From positions 1 to 64,000 of the forward strand of contig NZ_ATWY01000010.1 in NCBI RefSeq assembly GCF_000421405.1: a stretch of 64,000 bases of DNA. The letters are read 5' to 3'. This DNA comes from Butyrivibrio sp. NC2007 (GTDB lineage Bacteria; Bacillota; Clostridia; Lachnospirales; Lachnospiraceae). The notes under the pieces were generated by a model that worked only from the letters and a program-made list of their open reading frames with translations, did no database searches and had not been told where the DNA came from. The translations under genes were made by a program, and so were the position numbers. Below are positions 17,024 through 25,449 of the stretch, in pieces (the stretch's first letter is position 1; every line of letters starts with the position of its first letter).

Positions 17024-17368
17024 ATGAGTAAAATAGCGAAAAAAGAACCATTATGTGAAGATATTGCCGGAAAAGGGTGCGGTCTTAAGAAGGTCCTGGA
17101 CATTGTCGGAGGCAAGTGGAAGATCATGATTCTCTGCGTCATCGACAACAGGGAAGTCGTGCGCTACGGAGAACTGACAAGAGCCATAGCCGGAATCACC
17201 AATACCATGCTCGCCAATTCGTTAAAAGAGCTTGAAGCTGACGGCCTCGTCCTTAGAAAGCTTTATGATGAGATGCCTGTAAGAGTTGAGTACAGTCTCA
17301 CCGAAAAAGCAAAAAGCCTCATCCCCATTCTTCTTGAGATGAAAAAATGGGGTGAGGACAATCTTTGA
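17024..17368 (+). CDS. HxlR-family winged-helix transcriptional regulator
   Basis: A 114-residue MarR-like winged-helix protein of the HxlR family: KVLDIVGGKWKIMILCVI, the recognition helix region ITNTMLANSLKELEADGLV and the wing EMPVRVEYSLTEKAKSL. Many relatives (YodB, HypR) sense thiol or quinone stress by a conserved N-terminal cysteine; here Cys11 and Cys19 stand just before the winged helix. It is transcribed away from the ferredoxin operon with overlapping promoters, so it probably controls that operon and itself. The effector is inferred, not shown. Confidence 0.9.
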   Translation: MSKIAKKEPLCEDIAGKGCGLKKVLDIVGGKWKIMILCVIDNREVVRYGELTRAIAGITNTMLANSLKELEADGLVLRKLYDEMPVRVEYSLTEKAKSLIPILLEMKKWGEDNL

Positions 17369-17377
17369 TCTGTTATT

Positions 17378-18424
17378 TTAATACTGTTTACTGTTTACAT
17401 ATTCCTTAAATCTGGGAAGACGAAGCACAATCTTGCCACGTATGGAGCCATCTATAACGCCTTTTTCTATGAGGCGTTTCCTGGGTTCGCTCCAGTCACT
17501 GTGGCTTTTTTTGGTTATCTCCAAAAGTTCTGAGGCATCCATGGAATCCTTCTGAACAATGAAGCCCAAATACCATTTATCCTTCGGTGGCAGTTCGCTC
17601 CAGATCTTGTCATACACCTTCTGTGCAAGAGCATCATCAACCTTAGCAAGGACCATAGGAGTAATCTCTTTTTCCTTTGAATCCCACATGTATTTTCCAA
17701 AAGCCTGATAAGCAAAAGCATATCCCTTGGTCATCACAGCAAGGTTATAGGCAACCTCATCTGAAAGTCCCATTGTGAGCTTATAGTCTTCTTTTATAAC
17801 TCCAATATTAAGAGGTGTCATCTCATACTTGGTGGAACGGAGGAAAAAAGTAAGTCCATCCGTGTTCTCAATATCTTCAATATCCTCATACAGCCCTGCA
17901 ACCAGCAGGTATATCGGAATATCTTTCCTTATCAGGATCTGATATTCCTGAATAAAATCCACAAGAGAATCTGTCTTTCTTACCTCATCTATTGTGACAA
18001 GCACCCTCTTCTTTTCTTTTTTTATAACAGTGAGAAGTTCTTCCAAAACCAGATCAAGACTGGCTGCGGGACTTTTCTTTTTTAGATTAAGGCCTATTCC
18101 GAAGGCTGAAAGATTCAAATTCGCATCTACATAAGATGTAATAAACGGCACTTCCGTATATAGCTTAGCCACAAGATCATTAGTAATCTCTGCTCCGGGT
18201 TTTAAATTTACAATGATCCATTCGCGGTCATCGGAAAGTTCTTTTTCTATTGCAGTAAGTGTAACGGTCTTACCTGTTCCTCGTATTCCCGTTATCTTAA
18301 ATGCCTGCTCTTCGGCAATGTCACTGTTAAATGCACTGACGATCTCATCAATGATAATATCTCTGCTAATATACTGTGTAGGTATTCTCCCAAAGCTGAT
18401 GGCATATGGATTTCTCTCAGTCAT
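17378..18424 (-). CDS. Orphan ORC1-like AAA ATPase with C-terminal winged helix
   Basis: A 348-residue P-loop ATPase: Walker A GIRGTGKT (46-53), Walker B VLVTIDE (141-147), then a lid region and a C-terminal winged-helix-like part (about 275-348: SELLEITKKS, RKRLIEKGVI, LRLPRFKEYV). The N-terminal NPYAISFGRIPTQYISRD resembles the NPF-SFG-PP-AGRD start of an orphan AAA family common in clostridia and coriobacteria, whose architecture recalls Orc1/Cdc6. I know of no demonstrated function. It has GGAGG 6 bases before the ATG, no partner gene, and an upstream array of phased TATAAW boxes overlapping its promoter. It may bind that array, an inference. Confidence 0.75.
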   Translation of the reverse strand: MTERNPYAISFGRIPTQYISRDIIIDEIVSAFNSDIAEEQAFKITGIRGTGKTVTLTAIEKELSDDREWIIVNLKPGAEITNDLVAKLYTEVPFITSYVDANLNLSAFGIGLNLKKKSPAASLDLVLEELLTVIKKEKKRVLVTIDEVRKTDSLVDFIQEYQILIRKDIPIYLLVAGLYEDIEDIENTDGLTFFLRSTKYEMTPLNIGVIKEDYKLTMGLSDEVAYNLAVMTKGYAFAYQAFGKYMWDSKEKEITPMVLAKVDDALAQKVYDKIWSELPPKDKWYLGFIVQKDSMDASELLEITKKSHSDWSEPRKRLIEKGVIDGSIRGKIVLRLPRFKEYVNSKQY

Positions 18425-18448
18425 ACGAACCTCCGTAGTATCTCAAAC

Positions 18449-18477
18449 AATATAAAATCATATAAAGTAATTGTCGA
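18449..18477 (-). promoter_or_regulatory. Probable promoter of the ORC1-like ATPase
   Basis: On the minus strand TCGACA (18472-18477) and TATATT (18449-18454) are 17 bases apart. The -35 box falls in the one 10-bp slot of this part of the array that lacks the TATAAW hexamer, and the -10 box overlaps the first hexamer. Transcription would begin about 20 bases before the ATG. Confidence 0.5.
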
Positions 18478-18586
18478 AGCTATAATATCATATAATTTAA
18501 TATAATTCCATATAATACACTATAATTTACTATAATTATCCCATTCGAACTATAAAGCAATATAAAACAGCGATGGATCATATAAA
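18451..18586. repeat. Array of eleven TATAAW hexamers in exact 10-bp register
   Basis: TATAAA at 18451 and 18461; TATAAT at 18481, 18491, 18501, 18511, 18521 and 18531; TATAAA at 18551, 18561 and 18581. Every copy starts at a position equal to 1 modulo 10. The slots at 18471, 18541 and 18571 lack the hexamer but keep the 10-base phase. The four linker bases vary. All copies point the same way, so each would face the same side of the helix. The inner six are TATAAT, the outer five TATAAA. It lies between the epimerase terminator and the ATPase start codon. Probably a multimeric binding array (operator or iteron-like). Confidence 0.9.
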
Positions 18587-18597
18587 ATCCACCGCTG
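18568..18597 (-). terminator. Terminator of the aldose epimerase operon
   Basis: CAGCGATGGAT (18568-18578) pairs with ATCCACCGCTG (18587-18597) except for one A-C mismatch. On the minus strand TTTTATATTG follows. Its 8-base loop contains the last TATAAA of the phased array (18581), so array and terminator are interleaved. Confidence 0.65.
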
Positions 18598-18624
18598 CTG
18601 ATCATTCAATTTCCGGGCATCATA

Positions 18625-19494
18625 TCAGGCAATTGTGTAAGACACTTTAAATTTCTCTCCTGCCCCCAGCTTATTGACATACTCTCTTTCACTGAGGTCT
18701 CCTGTAAAGCCCGTCCTGTCGCATCTTCCGTACCAGGGCTCTATGCATACAAACGGGGCATTCTTATGATCAGGTGACCATACGCCAAACAGCGGAGCAT
18801 CAAAGCTTACAGTAACTATAGTCTCTCCATCTGCAGCAATAATAGCAACTGTATCAGCCTGTCTGTTCTCGATCACCAGCGCATCCTCATCAAAGAGTTC
18901 AGGCTTAAGGGCAAGCACTCCGTCATCAAGTACAACCTCTGTAGTTTTGTCAGAAAGACATCCGCTTCCATCAAGCATTACTACATTAGAGGTAAGATTA
19001 CCTGATACCTTTTCTCCCTTGTTCATAAATAACAGCTTATCCTTGGTAAGATCACAGTTAAATGCCGGGTGACCTCCGATCGAGAAGAACATATCTCCAT
19101 CGGATGGGTTCTCAACCTCCCAGATTACTTCAACTTTATCATCAGTCAGTTTATATCCCAGCTTTAACACAAAATCAAAAGGATATTTTGCTTTTGTGTC
19201 TTCACTGTCCCTAAGCTCAAACACAAGCTCATCACTTGTCTGTGAGATCATCTTAAAGTCCATGTCTCTGGCAAAGCCGTGCTGTCCCATTTCATAGGTC
19301 TTGCCATCATGTCGATATTTCTTTTCCCAGACAGCACCTACCTGAGGGAATAGAACAGGTGATGTCCTGCCCCAAAATGCAGGATCTGCATGCCACATAA
19401 GCTCCCTGCCGTTTTTTAAAAGAGAGGTGATCTCAGCGCCGTGGTCTGAAACTGTCAGGTTGAAAATGTCATTTTTGATGTTGTACTTTTTCAT
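18625..19494 (-). CDS. Aldose 1-epimerase family protein (LacX-like)
   Basis: Aldose epimerases interconvert alpha and beta anomers of sugars or hexose-6-phosphates. The 289-residue protein begins YNIKNDIFNLTVSDHGAEI and shows the family motifs GRTSPVLFPQVGAV, the catalytic region GQHGFARDMDF, and GGHPAFNCDL with its histidine. The closest group I recognise is LacX-like. It follows the ABC-2 permease by 6 bases at the end of the MscS-ABC operon. No sugar genes are adjacent, so the substrate is open. Confidence 0.88.
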   Translation of the reverse strand: MKKYNIKNDIFNLTVSDHGAEITSLLKNGRELMWHADPAFWGRTSPVLFPQVGAVWEKKYRHDGKTYEMGQHGFARDMDFKMISQTSDELVFELRDSEDTKAKYPFDFVLKLGYKLTDDKVEVIWEVENPSDGDMFFSIGGHPAFNCDLTKDKLLFMNKGEKVSGNLTSNVVMLDGSGCLSDKTTEVVLDDGVLALKPELFDEDALVIENRQADTVAIIAADGETIVTVSFDAPLFGVWSPDHKNAPFVCIEPWYGRCDRTGFTGDLSEREYVNKLGAGEKFKVSYTIA

Positions 19495-19500
19495 AGTCTT

Positions 19501-20445
19501 CTACCTCTTATCCAAGTCGATCATTTCCAGTAAGAGCACTGTAACCATCACATAAACGAAGGTCCACATGATAAGCCATCCCCAACATTTAACAACAATC
19601 CTCGGATCAAAGTCATAGTCATGGTTCTGGTTGAGCTCTCCTGTCTTCATAAGTATGTCATCTCTCATATTATTCTCTTCTATCTCTCTAAACAAGGTCA
19701 AAAGAGGTTTTTCTCCCTCAACTTCAACATCTTTCATCTTGAGGGCATTGTTCCACACACTTACCATTGGCTTTGAGTTGTAATCGCCCTGGGCGCAGAG
19801 AGCCGTAAGCCCCCACTTTGTGGCAGTCAGGTTGGTAAGTGGCATTGCCTCCTCAGGAAGAGAAAAGAATGCACCTGAAAACAGGAGCTGTACTATGAGG
19901 AGAAATGGCATTATAGTCATGGCTGTTGTCGTAGTCTTTGAAAATGCAGAGATAAGCAGCGCCAGCATGTCTGCACAATAAGTTATGAGGAAAAGAGACA
20001 ATCCAAAATCCACTAAAGGCCACGGAGTAATAAGGCTACCCTCAGGGAATTTAACCTTCATAAGAAGGCATACGCCGATTGTTATGATCGCCTGAAGGAT
20101 GCATAAAAAAGCCTGGTAGATCATGTGAGCTGCCACATAGGACGTCATGTGAAGTCCCGATCTGTGCTCTCTTTTTACTATTGCTCTCTCACGGCAGATA
20201 ACCTGTATTGAGTTAAAAAAGCCGTTCCAGATACAGATACACGACAGGGCAAAAGTACCCATCAGTGTTCCTTCCATGGTCTTAAACAGGTTCTTTCCCA
20301 CAGTAAATGAAACCAGGCCTGCAATGACCGCAGCCATCGGGAGAACCTTCCAGTCATTCTGAAAGAGAAACATTCTAAAGAGCTTGCCCAGATATATAAA
20401 GGTCTGAAAAACTCTGCCTCTGTGCTTTGTCTTATATTCAGTCAT
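19501..20445 (-). CDS. ABC-2 type (ABCG-like) transporter permease
   Basis: A 314-residue membrane subunit with about six helices in the arrangement of ABCG/White-type ABC-2 permeases: a cytosolic N-terminus, two helices (VLPMAAVIAGLVSFTVG and FALSCICIWNGFFNSIQ), the coupling segment VICRERAIVKREHRSGLHM, then helices to residue 210, a roughly 75-residue loop and a final helix (WLIMWTFVYVMVTVLLLEM). It lies 6 bases after the matching ATPase gene and forms an exporter with it. Substrate unknown. Confidence 0.82.
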   Translation of the reverse strand: MTEYKTKHRGRVFQTFIYLGKLFRMFLFQNDWKVLPMAAVIAGLVSFTVGKNLFKTMEGTLMGTFALSCICIWNGFFNSIQVICRERAIVKREHRSGLHMTSYVAAHMIYQAFLCILQAIITIGVCLLMKVKFPEGSLITPWPLVDFGLSLFLITYCADMLALLISAFSKTTTTAMTIMPFLLIVQLLFSGAFFSLPEEAMPLTNLTATKWGLTALCAQGDYNSKPMVSVWNNALKMKDVEVEGEKPLLTLFREIEENNMRDDILMKTGELNQNHDYDFDPRIVVKCWGWLIMWTFVYVMVTVLLLEMIDLDKR

Positions 20446-20451
20446 GTTGCA

Positions 20452-21786
20452 TCACCCCACTTTTTCCTTAATGCGGTCAGCATACTTTTCTACGAACTCA
20501 TCCGCTCTGCCTTCTCCACCTTCGTCCTTCTGATTGATTGAAAGAAGGATTTCTTCCATGGAGGACTTTCCGAAGAATTCATAGGCCTCATCAACAGGGC
20601 CGTACCACGCAAGACGTCCTGTTCTTGTGGCATCCTTGGCAAGTACGATCACATCATCAAAAAGATCTATTACTCTGTCAGGGGTGTGGGTAATAACTAC
20701 AACAATCTTTCCTTCATCTGCAATTTCCCTGAGCCTTTCAAAAAGACTCCTTGCTACTACGCCGTCAAGGCCCGAATCCGGCTCATCAAGAATAAACAGT
20801 GACGGATTTGAAATGAACTCCATGGCAATTGAGAGCCTCTTTCTCTGACCTCCCGATAGCTTCTCAACCAGATTGTTTCTTACTGCAGTAAGACCGAACT
20901 GATCGAGCATGTAGGCTATGCGATTTTCTCTCTCCATAACAGATGTGTCTTTTGAAAGTCTCATCAGTGCTGCATCTGTGAGAGTCATTTCCACAGTATC
21001 ATTGCCTCTCATCAGATCCTGCTGAGGAACGAAACCGATGTCGTATTTCATCTTGCCGTAATCTGTGTAAACATCATTGTTATCAAGCTTAATGCTGGCC
21101 TTTGCCTTCTCATAACCCGTCACAGCATTCAAGAATGTGGTCTTTCCGGCTCCGGAACCGCCAAGAAGAAGCACCATGTGGCCTCTTGGAATGACCATGT
21201 GTATATCCTTAAGTAGAGTCTTTTTCTTAAAGAAATCAACTACAGTCCTGTCGGTAATGTTTACCGTAAGCCCTTCTGTTGCAGCGCTTAAGTTTTCGCC
21301 AAGCTCTTTTGCACCTGTCTTTTCAATATGTTCAACCTTTTTGCCCGGAACAAAGCGCTTTGAAATTCCCCAGATAATAAGGGTTATTGACTCAAAGAAG
21401 AAAAATGCAAGGATCCATTTTTTCTTTTTATCAAATACCTTTATCAGCCCCAGATAAACCTTGATTATATAGATCTCAATGGCGACACCGATTCCGACTA
21501 TCGGTATCAGAAGAAACAGTACAAAAAGATTATCCTTCGGAAGAAAAGGAACCAGAATCGTAAGAAGATCGTAGAAAAATACAAGTATGGTATAGACTCT
21601 GCCGTCCTTCTCTCTGTCTGCACAAAGGCTTATATGATATTCCCTTGCAACCGGAATAAAAGCCCATACCTTTTTTACATCGCATTTATTAAAGAGAAAC
21701 CAGCATCCAATGGTCATCAGAATCTGATGCCTTAAAATAACAGGCAGATTTGTATAATCCATTTGAGATGAAAGCATTTCAATCAT
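20452..21786 (-). CDS. ABCG-like ATP-binding protein with N-terminal membrane helices
   Basis: A 444-residue protein with about four hydrophobic helices in residues 15-160, then an ABC ATPase domain (from about 172): Walker A LLGGSGAGKTT, Q-loop GFVPQQD, signature LSGGQRKRLS, Walker B LFILDEPDSGLD and H-loop ITHTPD. The signature and DEP-SGLD order match ABCG/White-type transporters, where ATPase and permease usually form one chain; here the permease follows as a separate gene. The start ATG overlaps the MscS stop by 8 bases with AAGGAGA upstream, so translation is coupled. Confidence 0.85.
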   Translation of the reverse strand: MIEMLSSQMDYTNLPVILRHQILMTIGCWFLFNKCDVKKVWAFIPVAREYHISLCADREKDGRVYTILVFFYDLLTILVPFLPKDNLFVLFLLIPIVGIGVAIEIYIIKVYLGLIKVFDKKKKWILAFFFFESITLIIWGISKRFVPGKKVEHIEKTGAKELGENLSAATEGLTVNITDRTVVDFFKKKTLLKDIHMVIPRGHMVLLLGGSGAGKTTFLNAVTGYEKAKASIKLDNNDVYTDYGKMKYDIGFVPQQDLMRGNDTVEMTLTDAALMRLSKDTSVMERENRIAYMLDQFGLTAVRNNLVEKLSGGQRKRLSIAMEFISNPSLFILDEPDSGLDGVVARSLFERLREIADEGKIVVVITHTPDRVIDLFDDVIVLAKDATRTGRLAWYGPVDEAYEFFGKSSMEEILLSINQKDEGGEGRADEFVEKYADRIKEKVG

Positions 21787-22681
21787 CAGCGTTCTCCTTT
21801 TTCATGATCATATTTACATAGTTGTATGGAATCTCGATTCCATTATCACAAAGAGCCTTGAAAATTCGGGTGTTCACTTCATCCTTTACAACTTCTGTTC
21901 TAAGCTCATGTGGATAATAGATTGTTGCCCCAAGTATGATCGCGCTGTCCGTGATTTCAAGAAAATATACGGATTTTGAATTGGGGTCATCCTCTTTGTA
22001 TCTGTCTTTGTTGAGCGTAAGCGGACAGTCGCAGATTGTCTGTCTTATTATCTCTTTGGCCTTATCAATATCCGAGTTATATCCGATTCCAAATCTTACA
22101 TCAAAAGACCTTGGAACATGTTCTGCGTAACTGTAATTAACTATTATGCTCTGGTTAGCCTTACTGTTCGGGATTATAACGCGTGTTGTGTCAATGAGTC
22201 TGAGTACAACATGACGGAGCGTCAGCTTTTCAACAATTCCCGCTCTTCCGTCCTCGAGCATGATCCTTGATCCGATATCGAAGGGCTTATATATGCTTAT
22301 CTCAAGGCCTGCGAACATGTCCTTTAAAACTTCATTGGCAGCAAGACCGACTATAACAGCAAGAACTGCCGTTGATCCAAGAAGGGACCTGGCCAGTTGT
22401 TTTCCGCCCAAAGGAAGAACTACAAGAACGGCTATAAGTAAAAGAGCTATAGCCTTCTGTAAAAACTGAAGTGTTATGCTGTTTCCTCTCTTCTTTTCAA
22501 TCCTCTTGAATATGGCCTTGTTGAGTTTCAGGATGAAGTAGGTCAGAAGGATATACACCGCAGCCGTTAAAAGAAACGTTATTATTGCTATGATCACAAT
22601 CGATACGATTTCTTTAGAAGTAAGATTATTAAGAATTTCTGTAAGACCTGATCCATTTAGATCTATGCTGATATCCTGCAT
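21779..22681 (-). CDS. MscS-family small-conductance mechanosensitive channel
   Basis: A 300-residue MscS-type channel that releases solutes on osmotic downshift. Three N-terminal membrane helices end in the pore-lining TM3 (LGSTAVLAVIVGLAANEVLK), followed by the family beta domain (PFDIGSRIMLEDGRAGIVE, IDTTRVIIPNSKANQSII) and the alpha/beta C-terminal domain. The length matches classical MscS. It is the first gene of an operon with an ABCG-like exporter and an aldose epimerase. Confidence 0.93.
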   Translation of the reverse strand: MQDISIDLNGSGLTEILNNLTSKEIVSIVIIAIITFLLTAAVYILLTYFILKLNKAIFKRIEKKRGNSITLQFLQKAIALLLIAVLVVLPLGGKQLARSLLGSTAVLAVIVGLAANEVLKDMFAGLEISIYKPFDIGSRIMLEDGRAGIVEKLTLRHVVLRLIDTTRVIIPNSKANQSIIVNYSYAEHVPRSFDVRFGIGYNSDIDKAKEIIRQTICDCPLTLNKDRYKEDDPNSKSVYFLEITDSAIILGATIYYPHELRTEVVKDEVNTRIFKALCDNGIEIPYNYVNMIMKKENADD

Positions 22682-22753
22682 GATTTCACCTCACTATTTT
22701 ACGTTATATTATCATTTTATCATTGATAAAGCTCATTACAAAGAATTGCAATA

Positions 22754-22782
22754 AAAAACCGGGAGCTAATGTCCCGGTTTTT
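22754..22782 (-). terminator. Terminator of ackA
   Basis: Perfect inverted repeat AAAAACCGGGA and TCCCGGTTTTT with a 7-base loop. On the minus strand it follows the acetate kinase stop codon by 18 bases and ends in a T-run. The symmetrical A and T tracts make it potentially bidirectional. Confidence 0.9.
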
Positions 22783-22799
22783 AAGTGATCGTGATTTAA

Positions 22800-23993
22800 T
22801 TATTTGCAAAGCTCATATGTATCTCTAGCAATTGCAAGCTCTTCGTTGGTAGGAACTACCATAAGAAGAACCTTGGAGTCAGCAGCTGAGATTGTCTTCT
22901 CTTCGCCGCGAACCTTGTTAGCCTCTGCATCAACGGTTGCGCCGAGGAATGAGAGTCTCTCACAGATAAGTCCTCTTGTGAATCCGCTGTTCTCGCCAAC
23001 ACCTGCTGTGAAGCAGATCACATCAACGCCGCCCATAGCTGCTGTGTAGGAGCCGATGTACTTGGCAACTCTGTAAGTAAATGCATCAACTGCTCTCTTA
23101 GCACCTTCATCACCCTTAAGGTATGCATCCTCAAGATCTCTGAAGTCTGATGAAAGGTTATTTGAAAGTCCGTAAACACCTGACTTCTTGTTGAGAAGAT
23201 TTGTTACGTCAGCAACTGTAGAGTTCTCTTTCTTCATGATAAACTCAACAACTGAAGGATCGATGTCACCGGTTCTTGTTCCCATGATAAGACCCTCAAG
23301 AGGTGTAAGACCCATTGAAGTGTCGATGCACTTGCCGTCCTTAACAGCTGAAATAGATGCGCCGTTTCCAAGGTGGCAAACAATGATTTTAAGATCCTTA
23401 ATGTCTTTTCCAAGGATTTCTGCAGCGCGCTTACTTACGTATGAATGGCTTGTTCCGTGGAAGCCGTATCTTCTGATACCGTACTTCTCGTAGTATGAAT
23501 ATGGAAGGCCGTAAAGGTAAGCTTCCTGTGGCATTGTCTGATGGAATGCTGTGTCGAAAACTGCTACCATAGGAACTCCCGGCATAACCTTCTGGCATGC
23601 TCTGATTCCGATAAGGTTTGCAGGGTTGTGAAGAGGTGCAAGATCTGAAACCTCCTCAATTGCCTTAATAACTTCGTCATTGATAACAACTGACTTGGTA
23701 AACTTCTCACCGCCGTGTACGATACGATGTCCAACTGCTCCGATCTCCTCGAGCTTAACTACGCCGTCGTTCTCGTTTGTAAGGGCCTCGATAACCATCT
23801 CGATTGCCTTGTTGTGATCTGGCATGGGCTCTTCCTTTGTGATCTTATCCTTGCCTGCAGGTGTATAAACGATACGGCTTCCGTCGATTCCGATTCTCTC
23901 GCAGAGTCCCTTGCAGATAACTGCCTCTGACTCTGAGTCGATAAGCTGGAACTTCAGTGATGAACTTCCACAGTTGATAACCAGTATTTTCAT
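22800..23993 (-). CDS. ackA: Acetate kinase
   Basis: Acetate kinase makes ATP and acetate from acetyl phosphate, a main energy step of anaerobic fermentation. The start at 23993 gives 397 residues beginning [17 protein letters not shown]; the open frame runs upstream for 84 further codons, but that part looks non-coding. Signatures: [45 protein letters not shown] and the ATP-binding [15 protein letters not shown] precedes the start. No phosphotransacetylase gene is adjacent; it must lie elsewhere. It diverges from tmcAL across an AT-rich 123-base region. Confidence 0.97.
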   Translation of the reverse strand: MKILVINCGSSSLKFQLIDSESEAVICKGLCERIGIDGSRIVYTPAGKDKITKEEPMPDHNKAIEMVIEALTNENDGVVKLEEIGAVGHRIVHGGEKFTKSVVINDEVIKAIEEVSDLAPLHNPANLIGIRACQKVMPGVPMVAVFDTAFHQTMPQEAYLYGLPYSYYEKYGIRRYGFHGTSHSYVSKRAAEILGKDIKDLKIIVCHLGNGASISAVKDGKCIDTSMGLTPLEGLIMGTRTGDIDPSVVEFIMKKENSTVADVTNLLNKKSGVYGLSNNLSSDFRDLEDAYLKGDEGAKRAVDAFTYRVAKYIGSYTAAMGGVDVICFTAGVGENSGFTRGLICERLSFLGATVDAEANKVRGEEKTISAADSKVLLMVVPTNEELAIARDTYELCK

Positions 23994-24116
23994 AAAGTAA
24001 CCTCTTTTCCCATTAATAAGTAAAGTCAAAAAACTTCCAAATAATAATATAATTATATTATAATTTAAGGACAAGGTAAAACTTGTACAAAAATTGGAAA
24101 AACAGGTAAATTCACT

Positions 24117-25370
24117 ATGAAAACTATCGGAATAATAGCAGAATTTAATCCATTTCACGAAGGTCATAAACACCTTATCGAAAAGTGCAAGGAAAACCTT
24201 GGTGCTGACAGAGTCGTTATCGTCATGAGCGGAGACTTTGTTCAAAGAGGCGCTCCTGCCATCGTGGACAAATACGCAAGGGCCAAAATGGCTCTCAGGA
24301 GTGGCGCCGATCTGGTACTTGAACTCCCTGTCTATTACAGCACGGGAAGCGCTGAGTACTTTGCTCAGGGTGCAGTTTCAATCTTAAACAGCCTTGGCTG
24401 TATCGACTATCTGTGCTTTGGCAGCGAACATGCTGACCTGAAAAAGCTTGATAACATCGCAAACATTCTGCACTCCGAATCGACTCTTTACAAAGAGATT
24501 CTGGAAAAAGAGCTTAAGCAGGGTAAACCCTATCCGGCAGCCAGCGCAAGTGCGCTTATGGCAGCTTTAAAAAATCAGTCCGTTGATAACAATATCGATG
24601 TGTACCGTCAGATTTTCGAATCTCCCAACAGTATTCTTGCCATTGAATACTTAAAGGCACTTAAGAAACAAAAGAGCAAAATAACCCCCTACACCATCGA
24701 GCGTATAGGACAGCCCTATCACTGCGACGATCTTGGCGGAGTTCCAAGTGCATCCGGTGTAAGAGCCAGAATCTTTACAGCCTCTGAGCGCTACACAAAG
24801 GCCAATGCTCATGAAATTTTAAGTGGTTTCATGCCGGAAGGCGCAATCCATGAGATTGCCTCCTACAGCGGTAGTTTCTTATCTTCCAACTCACTCTCAA
24901 GGCTTATGCACTATAAGCTCACCCTGGAAAAAGATAAGGGCTATACGGATTACCTTGACGTAAGCGGCGACATTTCAAATCTCATTGTCAAGAATCTCGA
25001 CGGTTTTGATGATTTCAGCGGCTTTTGCTCCAAGCTAAAGAGTAAAAACCTGGTATATACAAGGATAAGCAGATCTCTTCTTCATATCCTTCTAAACATA
25101 ACCAAGGAAAACATGAATGAGTACAAGAAAGGCTCTTTTACCTGCTATGCACGGGTACTGGGCCTAAAAACCGACTCCTCGGACGTCCTTGCACTCATTC
25201 ATGAAAAATCAAGCATTCCTGTCATCGACAGAATAAAATATGCAGATAAACTCCTTGATCCTCTGCAGAAGAGACTCTTTGACGAGACTCTAACTGCCAG
25301 CAGCATATACAACTCTATCTCCAAGTCCTATGAGGGCTCAGAATACAGTATAAAACCTGTACTTCTCTGA
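24117..25370 (+). CDS. tmcAL: tRNA(Met) cytidine acetate ligase TmcAL
   Basis: TmcAL (formerly YlbM) uses ATP and acetate to make N4-acetylcytidine at the wobble base of elongator tRNA-Met. The 417 residues begin with the nucleotidyltransferase core [19 protein letters not shown], holding the HxGH-like motif, followed by [13 protein letters not shown] and [20 protein letters not shown]. The family's middle region ([12 protein letters not shown]) is also intact. It diverges from ackA, whose product consumes or makes acetate; the proximity fits the substrate but may be chance. A TATAAT at 24059-24064 is a likely -10 box. Confidence 0.95.
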   Translation: MKTIGIIAEFNPFHEGHKHLIEKCKENLGADRVVIVMSGDFVQRGAPAIVDKYARAKMALRSGADLVLELPVYYSTGSAEYFAQGAVSILNSLGCIDYLCFGSEHADLKKLDNIANILHSESTLYKEILEKELKQGKPYPAASASALMAALKNQSVDNNIDVYRQIFESPNSILAIEYLKALKKQKSKITPYTIERIGQPYHCDDLGGVPSASGVRARIFTASERYTKANAHEILSGFMPEGAIHEIASYSGSFLSSNSLSRLMHYKLTLEKDKGYTDYLDVSGDISNLIVKNLDGFDDFSGFCSKLKSKNLVYTRISRSLLHILLNITKENMNEYKKGSFTCYARVLGLKTDSSDVLALIHEKSSIPVIDRIKYADKLLDPLQKRLFDETLTASSIYNSISKSYEGSEYSIKPVLL

Positions 25371-25449
25371 TATTAATCATTTGAAGTAAAGTTTTATACG
25401 TGATAACATATATGTGTATGGTCACTTATGTCAGATTCCCGGAGGCGCC

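Noticed and set aside
18451-18586. The phased TATAAW array as a CRISPR array
   Set aside because: The unit is only 10 bases with 4-base linkers, there are no 25-40-base spacers and no cas genes in the window.
18451-18586. The array as many stacked sigma-A -10 boxes on the plus strand
   Set aside because: There are no correctly spaced -35 boxes, and no plus-strand gene follows; the next plus-strand sequence is antisense to the epimerase gene.
23994-24245. N-terminal extension of acetate kinase
   Set aside because: The frame stays open upstream, but the added residues are unlike any acetate kinase, and the family start [12 protein letters not shown] has a binding site at 23993.
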